Assembly (NCBI RefSeq): GCF_030247185.1
Contig: NC_080572.1
Coordinates: 10,681,007-10,745,006 of the forward strand
Reading direction: 5' to 3'
Length of the DNA: 64,000 nucleotides
Source of the DNA: Malaya genurostris
Lineage: Eukaryota > Arthropoda > Insecta > Diptera > Culicidae
The position numbers and the translations under genes were made by a program. A model generated the notes under the pieces. That model saw only the letters and a program-made list of their open reading frames with translations. It had not been told where the DNA came from and did not search any database. Shown in pieces: positions 11,394 to 23,525 of the stretch (positions within the stretch are counted from its first letter, which is position 1; the number at the start of each line of letters is the position of its first letter).

Positions 11394-12298
11394 AGGTGTA
11401 CAACTTTGCTTCCGCCGTTTTCCGATAGGTGACTGTACCGACTGAGGCTGGTTAAAGTACATAGATGATAATGCCTTTAAAGTGAGTGTGTACAGTGCCC
11501 AACGAATTGTCATCTCCGTTTCAATGACAGTTGTTCTTGTTTTCGTATCATTCATGCTCGAAAATGTCTGTTTATGTGCTCAATTTTCGCCATTTGCGGG
11601 AAGTTTGAATTTTCTGTTACAATTCGAAAAAAAATGCAACTGTAGCGCATCGAATGCTTTCAGAAACTTACGGTGATGCTGCTCTGAGTAAAAGAACGTG
11701 TCGGGAGTGGTTTCAACGTTTTAAAAATGGTGATTTCGATGTCGAAGAAAAACATAATGGTGGAAGAGAAAAAACCTTCAAAGATGAATAACAATTTACT
11801 ACGAGCTCTTAAAACCGGGTGAAACCATCACAAAAGATCGCTACCGAACGCAACTGAAACGCGTTAGTCGTGCGTTAAAAGAAAGGCGATCACAGTATCA
11901 AGAGCGACATGGCAAAGTCATCCTCCAACACGACAATGCTCGGCCTCACGTCGCAAAAGTAGTCAAAAAGTACCTGAAAACGCTGAAATGCGAAGTCTTG
12001 CCCCACCCGCCGTATTTTCCAGATGTCGCCCCTTCTGACTTCCACCTATTCTGTTCGATTGCACACGGCCTGGCAGATCAACATTTTCAATCCTTCGCAA
12101 AGTTAGAAAAATGGATTGTTTCATGGATAGCGTCAAAAAAGGACTCCTTTTTTCGAGCCGGGATCCGAAAATTTCCGGAAAGATGGGAGAAAGTTGTCGC
12201 AAGGGACGGACTATACTTTGAATAATACATCTGTAAGCACTTTTTCGCAATAAAGCTTTAAATTTTGGAAAAATCGGCGGAAGCAATGTTGTACACCT
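11394..12298 (+). mobile_element. Mariner deletion derivative, copy 1
   Basis: Ends AGGTGTACAACTTTGCTTCC and its inverted partner at 12270-12298 form terminal inverted repeats. Inside, the N-terminal half decays to the region after CREWFQRFKNGDFDVE, jumps with a deletion to KPGETIT-like sequence, and continues to the C-terminus ERWEKVVARDGLYFE with TAA at 12223-12225. The second Asp (LQHDNARPHVAK) and third Asp (YFPDVAPSDFHLF) of a D,D34D enzyme remain; the block with the first is deleted. Length is 905 bp, against about 1.3 kb for intact mariners. The copy at 33789-34680 has the same deletion. Confidence 0.88.
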
Positions 12299-12640
12299 AA
12301 TAATATATTAAACTATGTTGTCTCTCTATATAACTTGCATACAATACTGAAATTCGAAAGAAATAGATCTGTACATTAGGGTAGAGTGGTACCATTGTGA
12401 CCGTTGCTCCCGCCTTGAACCTCGAATGTTTCTCACTTCACGTGCTTCCACAAAACCTAAACCCTATCATCGGCCTGAGAAAATTACCGAAAATCAAAAA
12501 CCAGACATGTGCACGAGTTTTCAATCGTATTGAAAAAAAAAACAGAATCACACTTCCGGTGCGAAAGTCTGTTATCAGTGTTTGGCTTTGATTGCACTTG
12601 ACACAGCGATTGGAAAAAATTATAGTCATTTTACTAAAAG
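12299..12640. other. Intergenic stretch
   Basis: Nothing recognised. It is slightly less AT-rich around 12400-12500. Confidence 0.3.
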
Positions 12641-12990
12641 TATGTCAGAAAGAATGAAAGAATTTCTAAAAGTTTATTTGGTCGGTCGCATCAGAATTCT
12701 ATGCTTCGTGATGTATTTGAAATCTATGCAATACCGTATTCGCGGATTAATGTCAACGAATCCTGATAACATTAACATAAATGCTGTGATTAATGATAAT
12801 TATAATAAGAAAACATGTTCAATCACAAAGCATGTTATGCAGCTGATAAATTGAATATTATACAGAGCAGTAACAGGAGTGCATAATTTTGCAACGCCAA
12901 TTCAAACGACGCGCCTTCTGTGTGTTTGGAATAGCTAAACTTTGCTCTCCTGTTACTTTTACAGATGAATTCATATCAACGTTTTGTTGG
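12641..12990 (+). repeat. Family S repeat, copy 1
   Basis: It shares TTTGGTCGGTC, ACATTAACATA and CAAAGCATG segments with 27605-27850. It ends with a small inverted pair, AGTAACAGGAG (12870) and CTCCTGTTACT (about 12946-12956), which is also present around 27842 and 28452. That pair may be terminal repeats of a small mobile element. No coding sequence. Confidence 0.55.
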
Positions 12991-13030
12991 ATTTAATTTA
13001 TTGATGTACATGCTCCTTTGATATTCTTCA

Positions 13031-13354
13031 TCAACCATAACTAGATTCCCCAAAGATATAAAATTGAAAGCCTCTTTGACACACGTTATCCTTAGTTATA
13101 AAGTCGTTTAAACTCGCAATGTAGGGATCAATTAAACTTATGTCTCTTATTTTTTCCACGTACCTCGCTCTGTCAGCGGGGGACAATCCGTGTGCGTATG
13201 CGGATAGTTTGTGATTTTGCTTACTTTCAATTGCATCCATATCGCTAAATTTTATGATCCTTCGTTTCATGTGAGGCAGCGTGCAAAATTCGAAATCAAA
13301 CGATGAACTTCCGATGAACTTATCCACTGTAAACAAACCACTGATAACTGTCAA
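13031..13354 (-). pseudogene. N-terminal fragment of a transposon-associated protein
   Basis: 107 codons. The central part (RRIIKFSDMDAIESKQN, LSAYAHGLSPADRARYVEK, IDPYI) recalls the N-terminus of a family of uncharacterised insect and cnidarian proteins that often carry a YqaJ-like nuclease domain further along. The frame ends at SSYG without any such domain, and the next bases do not continue it. I recognise the wording, not a proven domain. It may equally be an isolated coding exon; there are no clear splice sites at the ends. Confidence 0.35.
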
Positions 13355-13439
13355 AATTAATTCATTTTGTTCATTTTTGTGAGGTTATGTCATGTTCGTG
13401 CAAAACCTAATTCTCGTCAAATTAAATAAATTTTGTCAT

Positions 13440-13839
13440 CACTCCCCCTGTTAAGTAGATTTGCTAGGCTTCCTCCCCTATAAAAATACTCTTATGACCA
13501 TCTCTGAAGAGCAAGAAGTACCTGTGCCAAGTTTGGTGGCAACCCGTTCAGTAGTTTCGGAATTATGCCGTTTCAAACATTACACCCCCTTTTTAAAGGC
13601 ACTTGCTACATCCACCCCCCGTAAAGTCATGCAAAATGTTTCTATGGTCTTCAAAACGTAGCGATTCTCTTCAAGTTATATGAATTTTGTCATGATCCTC
13701 TCCTGTTAATTACACTTGCTACGCTTGCTTCCCTATTATAATACTCCCTAAACCATCTTTGAGATGCAATAAGTACCTGTGCCAAGTTTAGTAGTTCCGA
13801 AGTTATGGCGTTACAAACATACAAACCTACACCCATTTT
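13440..13839 (+). mobile_element. Two tandem RTE-like LINE 3' ends
   Basis: Two related segments of about 130 bp (13440-13570 and 13690-13820) both read like TACCTGTGCCAAGTTTGGTG followed by a TTCAGTAGTTTCGGAATTATG-like part. This is the typical 3' UTR layout of RTE-type LINEs, ending in a TA-rich tail, here the adjacent TA array. No protein part remains. Confidence 0.5.
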
Positions 13840-14073
<234 letters not shown>

Positions 14074-15120
14074 CGTTACGTCCCTGTGGTAGTTAAAATA
14101 TCTAGTTTCGAGCCTAATCATGATCCGAAATTCTGAATAATATCGAAACTACTAAGTATTTGTTATCTAATCTACGCTGTAAATCAGGTATATCTTTAAA
14201 ATGACAACTTCTGCAATAAGTAACCAAGATAAAGTAAAATTACTATGAATGGCCTGTTAGTAGTTTTATACTAACCATAATTCACGAGAAACAAGCACAC
14301 TAAATTACGAATTTATGTTGCGCTTTTATTTATATTTTATTTATGAATGCAGCGCAATAGTCATTCAAAAGCTACTCCCCGGTGCGTAGTGAGCCGAAAT
14401 TGAATACTTATTTTCACAATAGATAAGCAGAACTGAGAGTAACATTATTTTGTCTCCACCTTGACATCTGTTTAGAACAATAGTGTTCTGGGTGAAACAC
14501 CCATACATTCTCAACATTAACGGTAGTAAAATCACCTTTCCCTATCCTACGCTGGTAGGAAACGAAAATGCTACAAGATTCCTACTGAAAATCTGTGAAA
14601 CATAAACACCCTAAACATATTGCAATAACTACCCATACCAAGCTATGTTTTTACTACCTGGACGCTGCGCATGTGTAGATTGAAGAGCAAATACATCGCT
14701 GTCGTAACAAGTCGTTTGTTGTGAAGAACCGTCGTCGTTCTTACTCGTTCCGTAAAGTTTATTACATAAGCTCTTCATGGAGTTTGACAAAAAATGAAAT
14801 TTTTGTTAACCATCATCCCTGTAGCAGCAGCATCCTTCGCTTGCGACAAAGATGTGGTTTTATGTGTCAGTAAAAATATTTTTTATCGAATCGTTTTTTT
14901 TATTCTGACATTGATAGACAATTCTAGACTGTGGCAAACTTTCGAAGCACACTACAGAAACCGTTCATTAAACACAATTTAGTCCTTTTCTGTTGATTTA
15001 TTTTGATTATTTTGAATACAATGTATTTCGTACTGCTTTTAATTGCATGAATTACTATTTATACCTACCAAACAATGACATATTGCGGCTATGAAAGCGA
15101 ACATTCAACGTTAAACTAGT
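14074..15120. other. Intergenic DNA with an old diverged repeat
   Basis: Bases 14650-14840 are a diverged relative of 6340-6540. The downstream region of the proposed cysteine-rich gene begins on the minus strand near 15120. Nothing else was recognised. Confidence 0.4.
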
Positions 15121-15126
15121 TTTATT
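15121..15126 (-). promoter_or_regulatory. Poly(A) signal AATAAA
   Basis: AATAAA on the minus strand, about 210 nt after the stop codon of the proposed cysteine-rich gene. The intervening sequence would be its 3' UTR. Confidence 0.4.
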
Positions 15127-15337
15127 AGCGATTCAGCTGCTGCTTCTATAGATATTTTTTAAATGTGCCCATTTATCGTATGTGTATGTGTGTGTGATCG
15201 ACGGTTCTGTAGTGCAAACTTGATCAAAATTGATCTTGTGCCGCTAAATCTGATTGAAGAGAAGAAAGTTTGGAAATTTACACCAATTATGACATCAGCC
15301 GCATTTTGCATGTGTTTTGCCGCCCCGCCTAGAAGTT

Positions 15338-15899
15338 TTACAGCCGATCCGAGCTGTCATCTGGCGGTCGCTTGCAGAAGCAATCCGGTGGACAAACCGT
15401 TGGGCCACTTTCAGTCGGACAGTACGTACATCGCTGTTCGTACTCGTCACTGTCGAAAGAAAGAAGCGTTAGCATTCGATAAATCTCTAGTTATCAAACC
15501 GACGTGAATAATAAAAAATTAGTATTAAAATCTATTTTTTGCATAACCATCTCCCCTTGTTTGCCGCTTTCTGCTGGCAACAAGAACATGAAATGGTTTG
15601 TTCTTGATTTGAAGGCTGGTATGTAAACAATGGAGCTTTGAATCCTTGCGGATTTTGTCGATCTGAAAATAAGATTGTTAGCTAGTAGAAAACACCTTGA
15701 ATGATGTTTCATTCATTATTAAACATGTTAATTAAAACAAGATCTTGACTCAATTAAAGCAATCAAGTTCGCAACTGAATAAAAAATATCACCTGCTTTG
15801 AACAGCAGTTCAAGCTTCTTATCCGGTCCTGGTTGAAGTGGTTTGATGCTTCGTTGTTGAGCGAACGATTTGTTTCTTCTGGTGCCGCGAACCAACAAT
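15338..15899 (-). CDS. Candidate cysteine-rich protein, last three exons
   Basis: Proposed join on the minus strand: 15899-15793, 15662-15548, 15449-15338 (stop TAA at 15340-15338). Phases agree across both introns (130 and 98 nt) and give 110 codons. The 3' splice sites are good: exon 2 follows CTAAC then CTTATTTTCAG, exon 3 follows GCTAAC then TTCTTTCTTTCGACAG, and exon 1 follows GTTTGTTTTCCAG. The donors are GTGATA and a weak GTTATG. The product starts mid-protein (LLVRGTRRNKSFAQQ), is basic and then ends cysteine-rich: SCSCCQQK, the split Cys codon, RCTYCPTESG, TVCPPDCFCKRPP. I do not recognise the family; the spacing suggests disulphide bonds in a secreted or extracellular part. The start lies upstream; the frame also stays open to about 15973 across the first acceptor. 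It could be a chance construct. Confidence 0.4.
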
Positions 15900-15973
15900 C
15901 TGGAAAACAAACGAGGGAAGCCTGTAAGGGGTTTATCTTTTTCGCCGGAGAAAGAACCGTTCGACTGAATCAA

Positions 15974-17367
15974 CTACTGGAGGTACTGAAGGAAACTGCT
16001 CTAGTAGAACACTTCTCTCTGTTTCTCTTCTCGTCGTTCTTGAGGAAATGGCTATGAAATGGGTTCTTAAAAATCACCGTTGGGATGGGCGAATCCCTTT
16101 TTTTGGTAGGCGAACGAACTACATAGTTTCGGTAATGAAGACCGTTTTATATGAAGGGTGTAATTGAATTGCTCGGATTATGTTGTCTCTTGAGAGAGAT
16201 TTGTTTTCGTGTTTTTGCAGTTTATTGCTCCATTCTATCTGTTATTGTTGAACTTTCAATAACTACGTGTTAAGCTTCAACAAGCTGATCAAGTTTTCGT
16301 ATCTCTCATACAATCGGATCGTCTTTGGCTCATTGAACGCTAAATGAGGGGTGTCTAAATGTTGATTGAATGTTGTTAATTATGATATAATTTGCATTTG
16401 AAACTGGATCCCTTGTCGGTTAGCATAGCCTACTTCTACGAAAATGACAAACATTTAGCGTTATTTAATCTATGATTGATTTCAAGGACCGCTCTATTTT
16501 GAATCAGCTTTTGTTACAACATTGTATCGTTATTCTTGAACGATTCCAATTGAACTCAAAGCTCGACTTATGATTTGTTTCAAATTTTGCATAAGCATTC
16601 TTCATGACCGAAAAGGACAATTAGCATCATCAGCTTATCATTTTTACTTTACTTTTGAGGTTGACATAAGCAAAAACTCCTCGAAAACAATATACATATT
16701 CATCAGAAACAGTGAGTCTGATTGATTCAATGTTTTTGGGTATTTGTTAATAAATACTCCTAATACCAAGGGGCTAAACAAGGGAACGATAATTTTGACT
16801 AATTATTGTCCTTATTACCGGTATCACTTCACGGTGGAACTCGAGTGAAGTGAATGTAGATCCTTATTACGGAAGTCGCTTCAGATAAAAAAGTAAAGCA
16901 TCAACAACATTTTGAGATTTTTTCACTACAGTGATCGCTACACTGTGAGTATTACTGGTAATAGGTAAACTCAAGTGAAGTGATATGTGAGTGAGGTGAA
17001 CGTGAAAGTGTAAATGAAAATGGTAACAAGGGCCTATATCTCCGCTAGCTTTTGACCAATTCCAAAAGTTTTATCATCATTAGAAAGGTGAATTCATTTA
17101 AAACAGGAATCTACTTAAGCTACGATCAGACTAGCCAGTTTATCTGCCACATACAAGTAATTTTTCGGCAGTTTATATTTGGTCTGGCAATGTGATCACT
17201 CTATTCACAGTTAAATGACTGCAACAGTCAAGTTCGACTGCCGACAGTCAATATTTTGACAGTTGTTATGTTTGACTATGACAGACTTTTTGAGCATGTC
17301 TGTATTGTGATTACATTGATCAGACAAATAAAACGGGTTACTGGCTTAAATATAGGGCTGTTTATTA
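15974..17367. other. Intergenic or intronic DNA
   Basis: On the minus strand ATATAAAACGG near 16150 is a TATA-like box that could precede the cysteine-rich gene. Around 16805-17040 an imperfect inverted pair (ATTGTCCTTATTACC and GGTAACAAGGGCCTAT) may mark a MITE. Nothing else was recognised. Confidence 0.35.
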
Positions 17368-17790
17368 TTAGGTGTAATATCAAAGAAGTGTTTTGCAAAT
17401 AGCATTAACTTTACGTCTGCCTAGCGGTTTATGTTGAACCGTCAGGTCGGAGGTAGCAGTTCAACATAAACTGCTACGCACTGATGAGTCTAAGACGAAA
17501 CGTAAAATCAAATGAAATTGGTTCTGTGCACCTAGCATAAATTAGGGGGTAAAAGCTCTTTACCTCTCAAACTTACCAAAATCTGTACGGCTAGTAAGCC
17601 GAAACTTGTTTCGTTCGGGACGTCGGTTTTGATATTACACTTAGGTGTAATATCAAAGAAGTGTTTTGCAAATAGCATTAACTTTACGTCTGCCTAGCGG
17701 TTTATGTTGAACCGTCAGGTCGGAGGTAGCAGTTCAACATAAACTGCTACGCACTGATGAGTCTAAGACGAAACGTAAAATCAAATAAAA
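17368..17790. repeat. Palindromic family P, 273-bp unit in 1.5 tandem copies
   Basis: Bases 17368-17510 and 17641-17783 appear identical, offset by 273 bp. Each holds a palindrome with GCGGTTTATGTTGAACC and GGTTCAACATAAAC-type arms, and ends in ACGAAACGTAAA. The unit junction forms TTTGATATTACAC-TTAG-GTGTAATATCAAA. Diverged relatives lie at 27101-27306, 30694-30965 and 46294-46395. No coding sequence. Confidence 0.85.
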
Positions 17791-18469
17791 TCAAATGTTT
17801 ATTACAGTTTTTCTGCACACAGTGATCACATTGGAAAAAAGTTCGTGGGGCAGAGAACTTCTCACGGAATATCGCATTATGATAAAATATCGATCTGGTC
17901 TCACAAACGGAAGTTCGTTGCGTTGCTACTTGGTGTGTTGTGTTTGGAAGCAATTTAAGAAGGAATATAAATGTGCTCCGGTTTTTTTTAACTTTTTTTA
18001 TAAATATCAAAAATAGGTATAGAAATCGTTCAAACGTTAGAAAAATTTTCCGAGGCCAGGAGACGCATGGTGGATTGGTTATTATTTTAGAAAATTTTAA
18101 ATACTGAACTTTTCCACAGTTTTAAAAAATATGGAACCGAAGCTCTTCGATGTATCATTGTATGTATTCATTAACCAAGTATGAAGTGAGCGTGTTTTTG
18201 TTAAAATGAAACGTTTATTTTGAATGAGAAAAAAATAGTCGAAATAATGACCATCTTTCTGATTAGTCTGCGCTGAGATACAGTGGACACCGCAAATAAT
18301 GATTTTCAAGAAGTATTCTCAAACATATCTCTTCACCGACTCATTTCTCAATATTTTTCCACGAAAAAATTACAAAATGTTGTTTGAATGATGCTTTTTA
18401 TCATGCAAAACATTTGAATTTATTTTGTTAAACGATAATTCTGGAAAAAAAATCGCAAAAACGATGATT
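17791..18469. other. AT-rich stretch
   Basis: Nothing recognised. The overlapping 60-90 codon frames on both strands lack motifs. Confidence 0.3.
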
Positions 18470-19586
18470 TTTCGAAGATATTTTTACCGCTCAATTTTCT
18501 CAGAGATGGCTGAACCGATTTTAACAAACTTAGGCTCGTTTGAAAGCTACTGTCGGACCATTGATCAAGTTCGAAGATCGAATGGCTGTGTTTTTTAGTT
18601 CCGGAGATATAATGGAATAAGTGAGGTATCCGACAAAATGTGTTGTTTTTATATCGCGCATGTTTCTCGGAGATGGCAGTACCGATTTCAATAAACCTAG
18701 GCCCGTTTGAAAGCTATTATTAGGCCATTGATCGAGTTCGAAGACCAAATGGCTGTGACTTTTGGTTCCGAAGATATAATGGTATAAGTGACGTAACCGA
18801 CAAAACACGTTGATTTTTACCGCTCTTATATATGAAAGGGTGCCAATATTTTGGGATCACCTCTAATTTCGTAAAGCGCTACTGCTCAAAAGTTTAAGCT
18901 CCTTGAAATATGTCCTCATGCAAAATTTGAGCTAAATCGGACATGCGTAAGGGGTGCTGTCCGGCGGTTAAGGTTTGAAAATTTTCGATCTTGAAAAAGC
19001 ACCATAGCGGGGAGTACATGAAATTTCCAAATTCGAGAATTTTTTTGATGCCAAAAGCCTCAAAACTGCATGAAACGTCGAGATTTAGTGTCATATGAAA
19101 AAAAATTTTTTTTTTGAAAATATCAACTTTCTGCGACTTCCAAAAAGTCGAATTTAAAAAAAAAATTTTTTTTTCAAGATGACACTAAATCTCGATTTTT
19201 ATGCATTTCTAAGTCTTTTGGCATCAAAATTTATTTTTCGGTTTCGAAAGTTTCATGTATTCCCCCCTATGGTGATTTTTCAAGATACATGAAAATTCCA
19301 CTAAGTGGACTAAGAAGGGTTTTTTAGATCAGCATCACTGTTCTCATACAAATGGGCAACGCAAATGTCAAGCACTAGTTTGAAAAAATGATGCTGACTG
19401 TGTGACATAAACATTGAAGCATGCTTTTGTGAAACATTCGAATCAATCTGAATTAATAGGTGTCAAGAATGAGCCAAAATTAGTGTCAGAAAGTATCTCA
19501 TAAAATGACGCAAAAAATCATGAGATTGCTTTGAAGAAAGAGAAAGGTATTAGCACACCACTAGGTGGATTAAGAAGGGTTTTTTG
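18470..19586 (+). repeat. Family R interspersed repeat, two internal units
   Basis: Two direct units of about 160 bp (18492-18650, 18655-18815), each GAGATGGCTGAACCG-like and then GGTTCCGAAGATATAATGG-like. They are followed by a large snapback at about 19010-19260, with CGAGATTTAGTGTC on one arm and GACACTAAATCTCG on the other. The right end is CACCACTAGGTGGATTAAG at 19556-19574. The head is missing. Confidence 0.8.
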
Positions 19587-19659
19587 ATATACATATGATT
19601 GAAAATAAATCAATAAGGAACAACAATCCCAAAAAATGGACGCTTGTTACTATGAAAAA

Positions 19660-21000
19660 ATAACAACAATCTTTGCCTGCAATTTCAAAGCATTTTGTAC
19701 AAAGCTTTCGTTGTTCTTTCCGGAAGTGAAAGTGGAAATCTCAGTTCGGCGGGAAAATTATAAACGGCATGATGGTAAAGCAAACCTAACACAAAATTGT
19801 CATTGCTAGGGCGTCGGTCATGGTACAACAAATGTTCATATGGGCATTCGCTGTTCAAATTGTACTAATTTGCTTGCAAGCACGTCTGTTCAATGAACGA
19901 TACCCTCAGATGAATCGTTATGCTCTGATTGCGATGGAAACCATGAAACCAATTATTAACGAAGGCCTATCTGTCAAAAAAATTAAATTCTCTTGTAATA
20001 AAATTCAATTTGAAATCATTAGATGTACATATACCTAAGATTTAGCAAAACTGTTCGGCTGCCACTGCTTGCTCTTCTAAAACAACAATTTTTTTTCTAA
20101 TGTATCTGTTAGTCAATAAACAATACGTACATCCGTCATGTCATCCCATTTTTTGAAATACAGCAAGTTTACGATTTTAATGCGTTGATGAGCAAATAAT
20201 TCAAATGATAGCTATAAAATGCACAAGATATCGATCTATTATTTTCCTAATAGGATTCTGAATGCTGTGGAGTGATCTTCATAATGAACTCTCCGCTGGT
20301 TTTACCCCGTTTTATTTACAACAGCTCAACAAATTTATCTTCTATGAGAAACCTTTATACAATTGATCTAGCAGATTAATGTAACATTTGTAGTAACCTG
20401 GCTTTGATTCAGATTATCTATCAATAAAATTCAGGGTTTCAAATTAAGCAATGATTAGTTCAATTAGTTATATATTCTACCACCTTAGAACTAATTGGCT
20501 AGAATACAGAATGTAAACCTTGAAATTGTTTTGAGAAATATCGATACAGCCATACATAATTTAAATCATTATTGAAGTTAGGAGTCTATCAGTTCCAAAA
20601 GTTCAAACTAAATTCAATTATCATTCATCTACATCAATATCAATGTTTTTGTGATCCTGCTATGGAATAGTTGAGGTTCTTTAAAAGAAAATTAAACATA
20701 GATTCACTGAACAAATCATTCCATATTCTAAATCTTTCTTAGATTCTATACAGGTCCTCAGAAACCAGTTTCAACACTCAAAGAAGGAACTCAAATACTC
20801 CCTGAAAACGGTGGATAAGATCGAAGTCGACAACTATTCCATTTTTATTTTGTGAGTCCTATTGACATCTCATAGAAATATAAGCATATCACAAGTATTG
20901 TCTCAAGATGACATTACTGAGGCAAATTATGATGAAATAAGGGCAATCATTAGTAAACTTGAAAACAAGAAAACTAATAAGAATTTTTGAAAATTAAAAA
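19660..21000 (+). mobile_element. Decayed Juan-like jockey retrotransposon
   Basis: Collinear with the intact Juan at 48202-52879 but with large gaps. Bases 19680-20010 match the ORF1 zinc-knuckle part (GVGHGTTNVHMGIRC reads like GFGHGTKNCHMDIRC). Bases 20230-20998 match ORF2 from the end of the endonuclease to the start of the reverse transcriptase, with GACTCAGAT/TTGATTCAGAT and ATTGATCTAG anchor segments. Stops and frameshifts throughout. An old copy of the same family. Confidence 0.8.
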
Positions 21001-22329
21001 AAATAAATTCTAAAAAAAGAATTAAATCCTCGATGTTACCTTGAGACATTGCCATTCATTTTGCAAGTGTGTTGAATACTTATTTTTATGTCTTCTAATT
21101 GGAGTGCACCATTGCACCAAACCTACACCAATGATTCCAATTTTTGCACATTTTCTACAAAACTCCGTTTGATAAACCGAAGATAGTCGTTTTAGTAAAT
21201 GTTTTTGCTAAGAAAATGGTCAAAAAAGTATTTTATATTCCGTTGTCTTATTTACACAATTTAAAAGGGCCACGTTATGCACTTCGTAACTTTATATTAC
21301 ATGATTTAAGCTTTCCAAAAAGTATAGTAGTTAATGTTGATGTATATAAAAGTTTAAATGTAAAAATAACTTTTTAAGGCAAAGGCCAAACCGTGCACAG
21401 TCTTCAACGAAAATGTGTAATTTTACGTTTTTAGTAATTGTCTCGAACATAGTAGACATAGAAAATAATTGCAAAAAAAGTTATGCACCAAAACTTGATT
21501 TTAAGTGGTTTTAAACAAAAATGATTCATATATCCGAAACTTTTTGCGTTACACCTATAGCTTCTTCGGCATAGTTAGAAGTTCTAAAACTTTGTAGAAG
21601 ACATCGTTTTTCTATCTCTTAAGGGAAAAAAGTGGTTGAAATGAACTTTTATCATAGTTGGTTTTGCACTTTTTTTATTGTGATCAAATCACGAGGTATA
21701 TTTTTGTAAATGAGTCCTCCAAAGAAACTATGTATCGGATTTACGGTTTAGCAGTTAGAGAATTAAGTTCACGTTTTTGTCGATACAAACCACTGCACAG
21801 TGATGCCAATGTGGCAGAAATTCAAAAAAAACTATTTTTTTCCTGCACTGCATTATTTTTTTTGAATTTTCAGATACGTGAAAGATTACAGATTAAAGTA
21901 TATAAATTTTTGAATAAGAAATAATCTCTCCATATCATCTCCTTCCATACAACATATATGGCGCAATGATGATGTTTTGCGATTACAGTTCTATATAGGT
22001 AGGAAAGGGCTGCCACTGTAATTGTATTTGTTTGTTTGAATAGTATTTGTTTTCATAACATTGTTTCTCTACTTTTCAAAAACCACTATGCGATCCTGCA
22101 CATCTCGGCACCTTAAAGGTTATTTTCAATTGTTTGCGAGATCGACAATAAAAATCACAAAGACAAGGGCTATACTTTTGTAAATGAAGTCGGTGCGAGT
22201 AAAATTTAAATAAACGGCTATATGATAAATAAAATCAGAATATTTATAACATGCAAAATATAAAACACCTATGTAAATGTCGTTATATAAATCTATTTAT
22301 AAATAATAAAAGTTGGTAGCGTTTTGCGT
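21001..22329. other. AT-rich stretch
   Basis: Frames of 77 and 88 codons at 21144-21377 and 21658-21924 have no motif and lie in low-complexity AT sequence. Nothing recognised. Confidence 0.3.
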
Positions 22330-23150
22330 TCTCATATAGAAAGGTTACGCAATCACTGTGAAAAATGACTTTTGAACCGAGGCACGCAGGGCCGAGTGTC
22401 ATATACCATTCGACTCAGTTCGTCGAGTACGCAAAATGTCTGTGTGTATGTGGGTATATGTGCTTATGTGTGTATGTAACGTTTTTTTGCACTAACTTTC
22501 TGGAGCTGGCTGAACCGATTTTCATAAACTTAGATTCAAATGAAAGGTCTTGTGGTTCCATACAAAATTCCTGAATTTTATTTGGATCCGACTTCCGGTT
22601 CCGGAATTATAGGGTTAACTGTGCAAAACATAGTGAAAATAAGTTCACCATCTTTTTTTGGAGATGGCTGAATCGATTTTTGCAAACTAAGATTAAAATA
22701 TAAGCTCTTCAGGTTCCATACTAAATTCCTGAATTTCATTTGGATCTGACTTCCGGTTCTAGAGTTATGGGATAAAATGTGCAAAAAAATGAAAATATGT
22801 TTTCTAGCTTTTCTCATAGATGGCGCGACCGTTTTCCACAAACTTGAGTTCAAATGGAAGGTCCTGTGGTCCCATATGGAATTCCTTAATTTCATCCGAA
22901 TCCGACATCCGGGTCCGGAAATACAGGGTAAAGTGTGTTAAAAATATTATACCATCACTGAAAACGACGAAAAACCACAAGAAAATTTCTAAATCGACTT
23001 CAAATCTTCTGCAATTGATAATTTCTATCAATAGACGGTCAAACAAACCGATTTCGGTTATTCTTTCAAGAATCGAATAATTATTTATTTATGATAGTAT
23101 AATTGATATGAGAAAGGCATCTTTACACCACTAGGTAGATTAAAACAGGT
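22330..23150 (+). repeat. Family R interspersed repeat, three internal units
   Basis: It starts at the CATATAGAAAGG head, has ATACCATTCGACTCAGTTCG at 22401-22420 and a TGTGTGTATG stretch, then three direct units of about 150 bp (from 22495, 22660 and 22810). Each unit has a CTGACTTCCGGTTC-like core. The right end is GAGAAAGGCATC and CACCACTAGGTAGATT. This is a complete copy of a subtype with a different unit sequence from 18470-19586. Confidence 0.8.
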
Positions 23151-23159
23151 ATTTTCTGC

Positions 23160-23525
23160 TAAGTTTCATGATTTTTTGTGGGTGTATAAATACAGTACAG
23201 TTGGTACCGACTCGGATATCACGTTTGTACAATTCCTTTTCCTCAGATTCGACGAATGAATCGATCCAATTTTTGGTGGTGTAGTTTTTGAAACTGACCT
23301 GACAAGTTATGCGCAATGGATTGGAGCAAATGGCAACCATATGGAGCAATGTCTGATAAAAATGTCGGCTGGGGCAGAACTTTTCATTGCAGCGATTACA
23401 AAAAAAGCTTTTACAACCTTCGGAACATGGGACCTTGTATTGTCATGAAGCAAAAATACTATATCATGAAGATCTTTATATTGCGTCCGCTTTTCATGCA
23501 ATACTCTGTTCAAACGCAGCAAGTG
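23160..23525 (-). pseudogene. Mariner transposase C-terminal fragment
   Basis: On the minus strand: EKRTQYKDLHDIVFLLHDN with HVPKVVKAF, then a shifted frame with NWIDSFVESEEKELYKRDIR. These match the second-Asp region and the C-terminal WIDSW.ASK..F..RGIR stretch of mariner transposases. The block with the third Asp is garbled. No terminal repeats were found. Confidence 0.65.

Noticed and set aside
13440..13820. Two direct repeats considered as a CRISPR-like or satellite array
   Set aside because: Only two diverged 130-bp copies, typical of RTE-like 3' ends, in a eukaryotic context.
14794..14982. 62-codon frame starting MKFLLTIIPVAAASFAC, like a secreted peptide
   Set aside because: The same stretch occurs as a diverged repeat at 6470-6540 with frame-breaking indels, so it is repeat sequence.
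15163..15507. 114-codon plus-strand frame
   Set aside because: It overlaps the minus-strand cysteine-rich exon, which has branch site, acceptor and poly(A) signal. The plus frame has none of these.
19820..20038. 72-codon frame with a signal-peptide-like start
   Set aside because: It is an out-of-frame reading of a decayed Juan ORF1 zinc-knuckle region; the true frame reads GVGHGTTNVHMGIRC.
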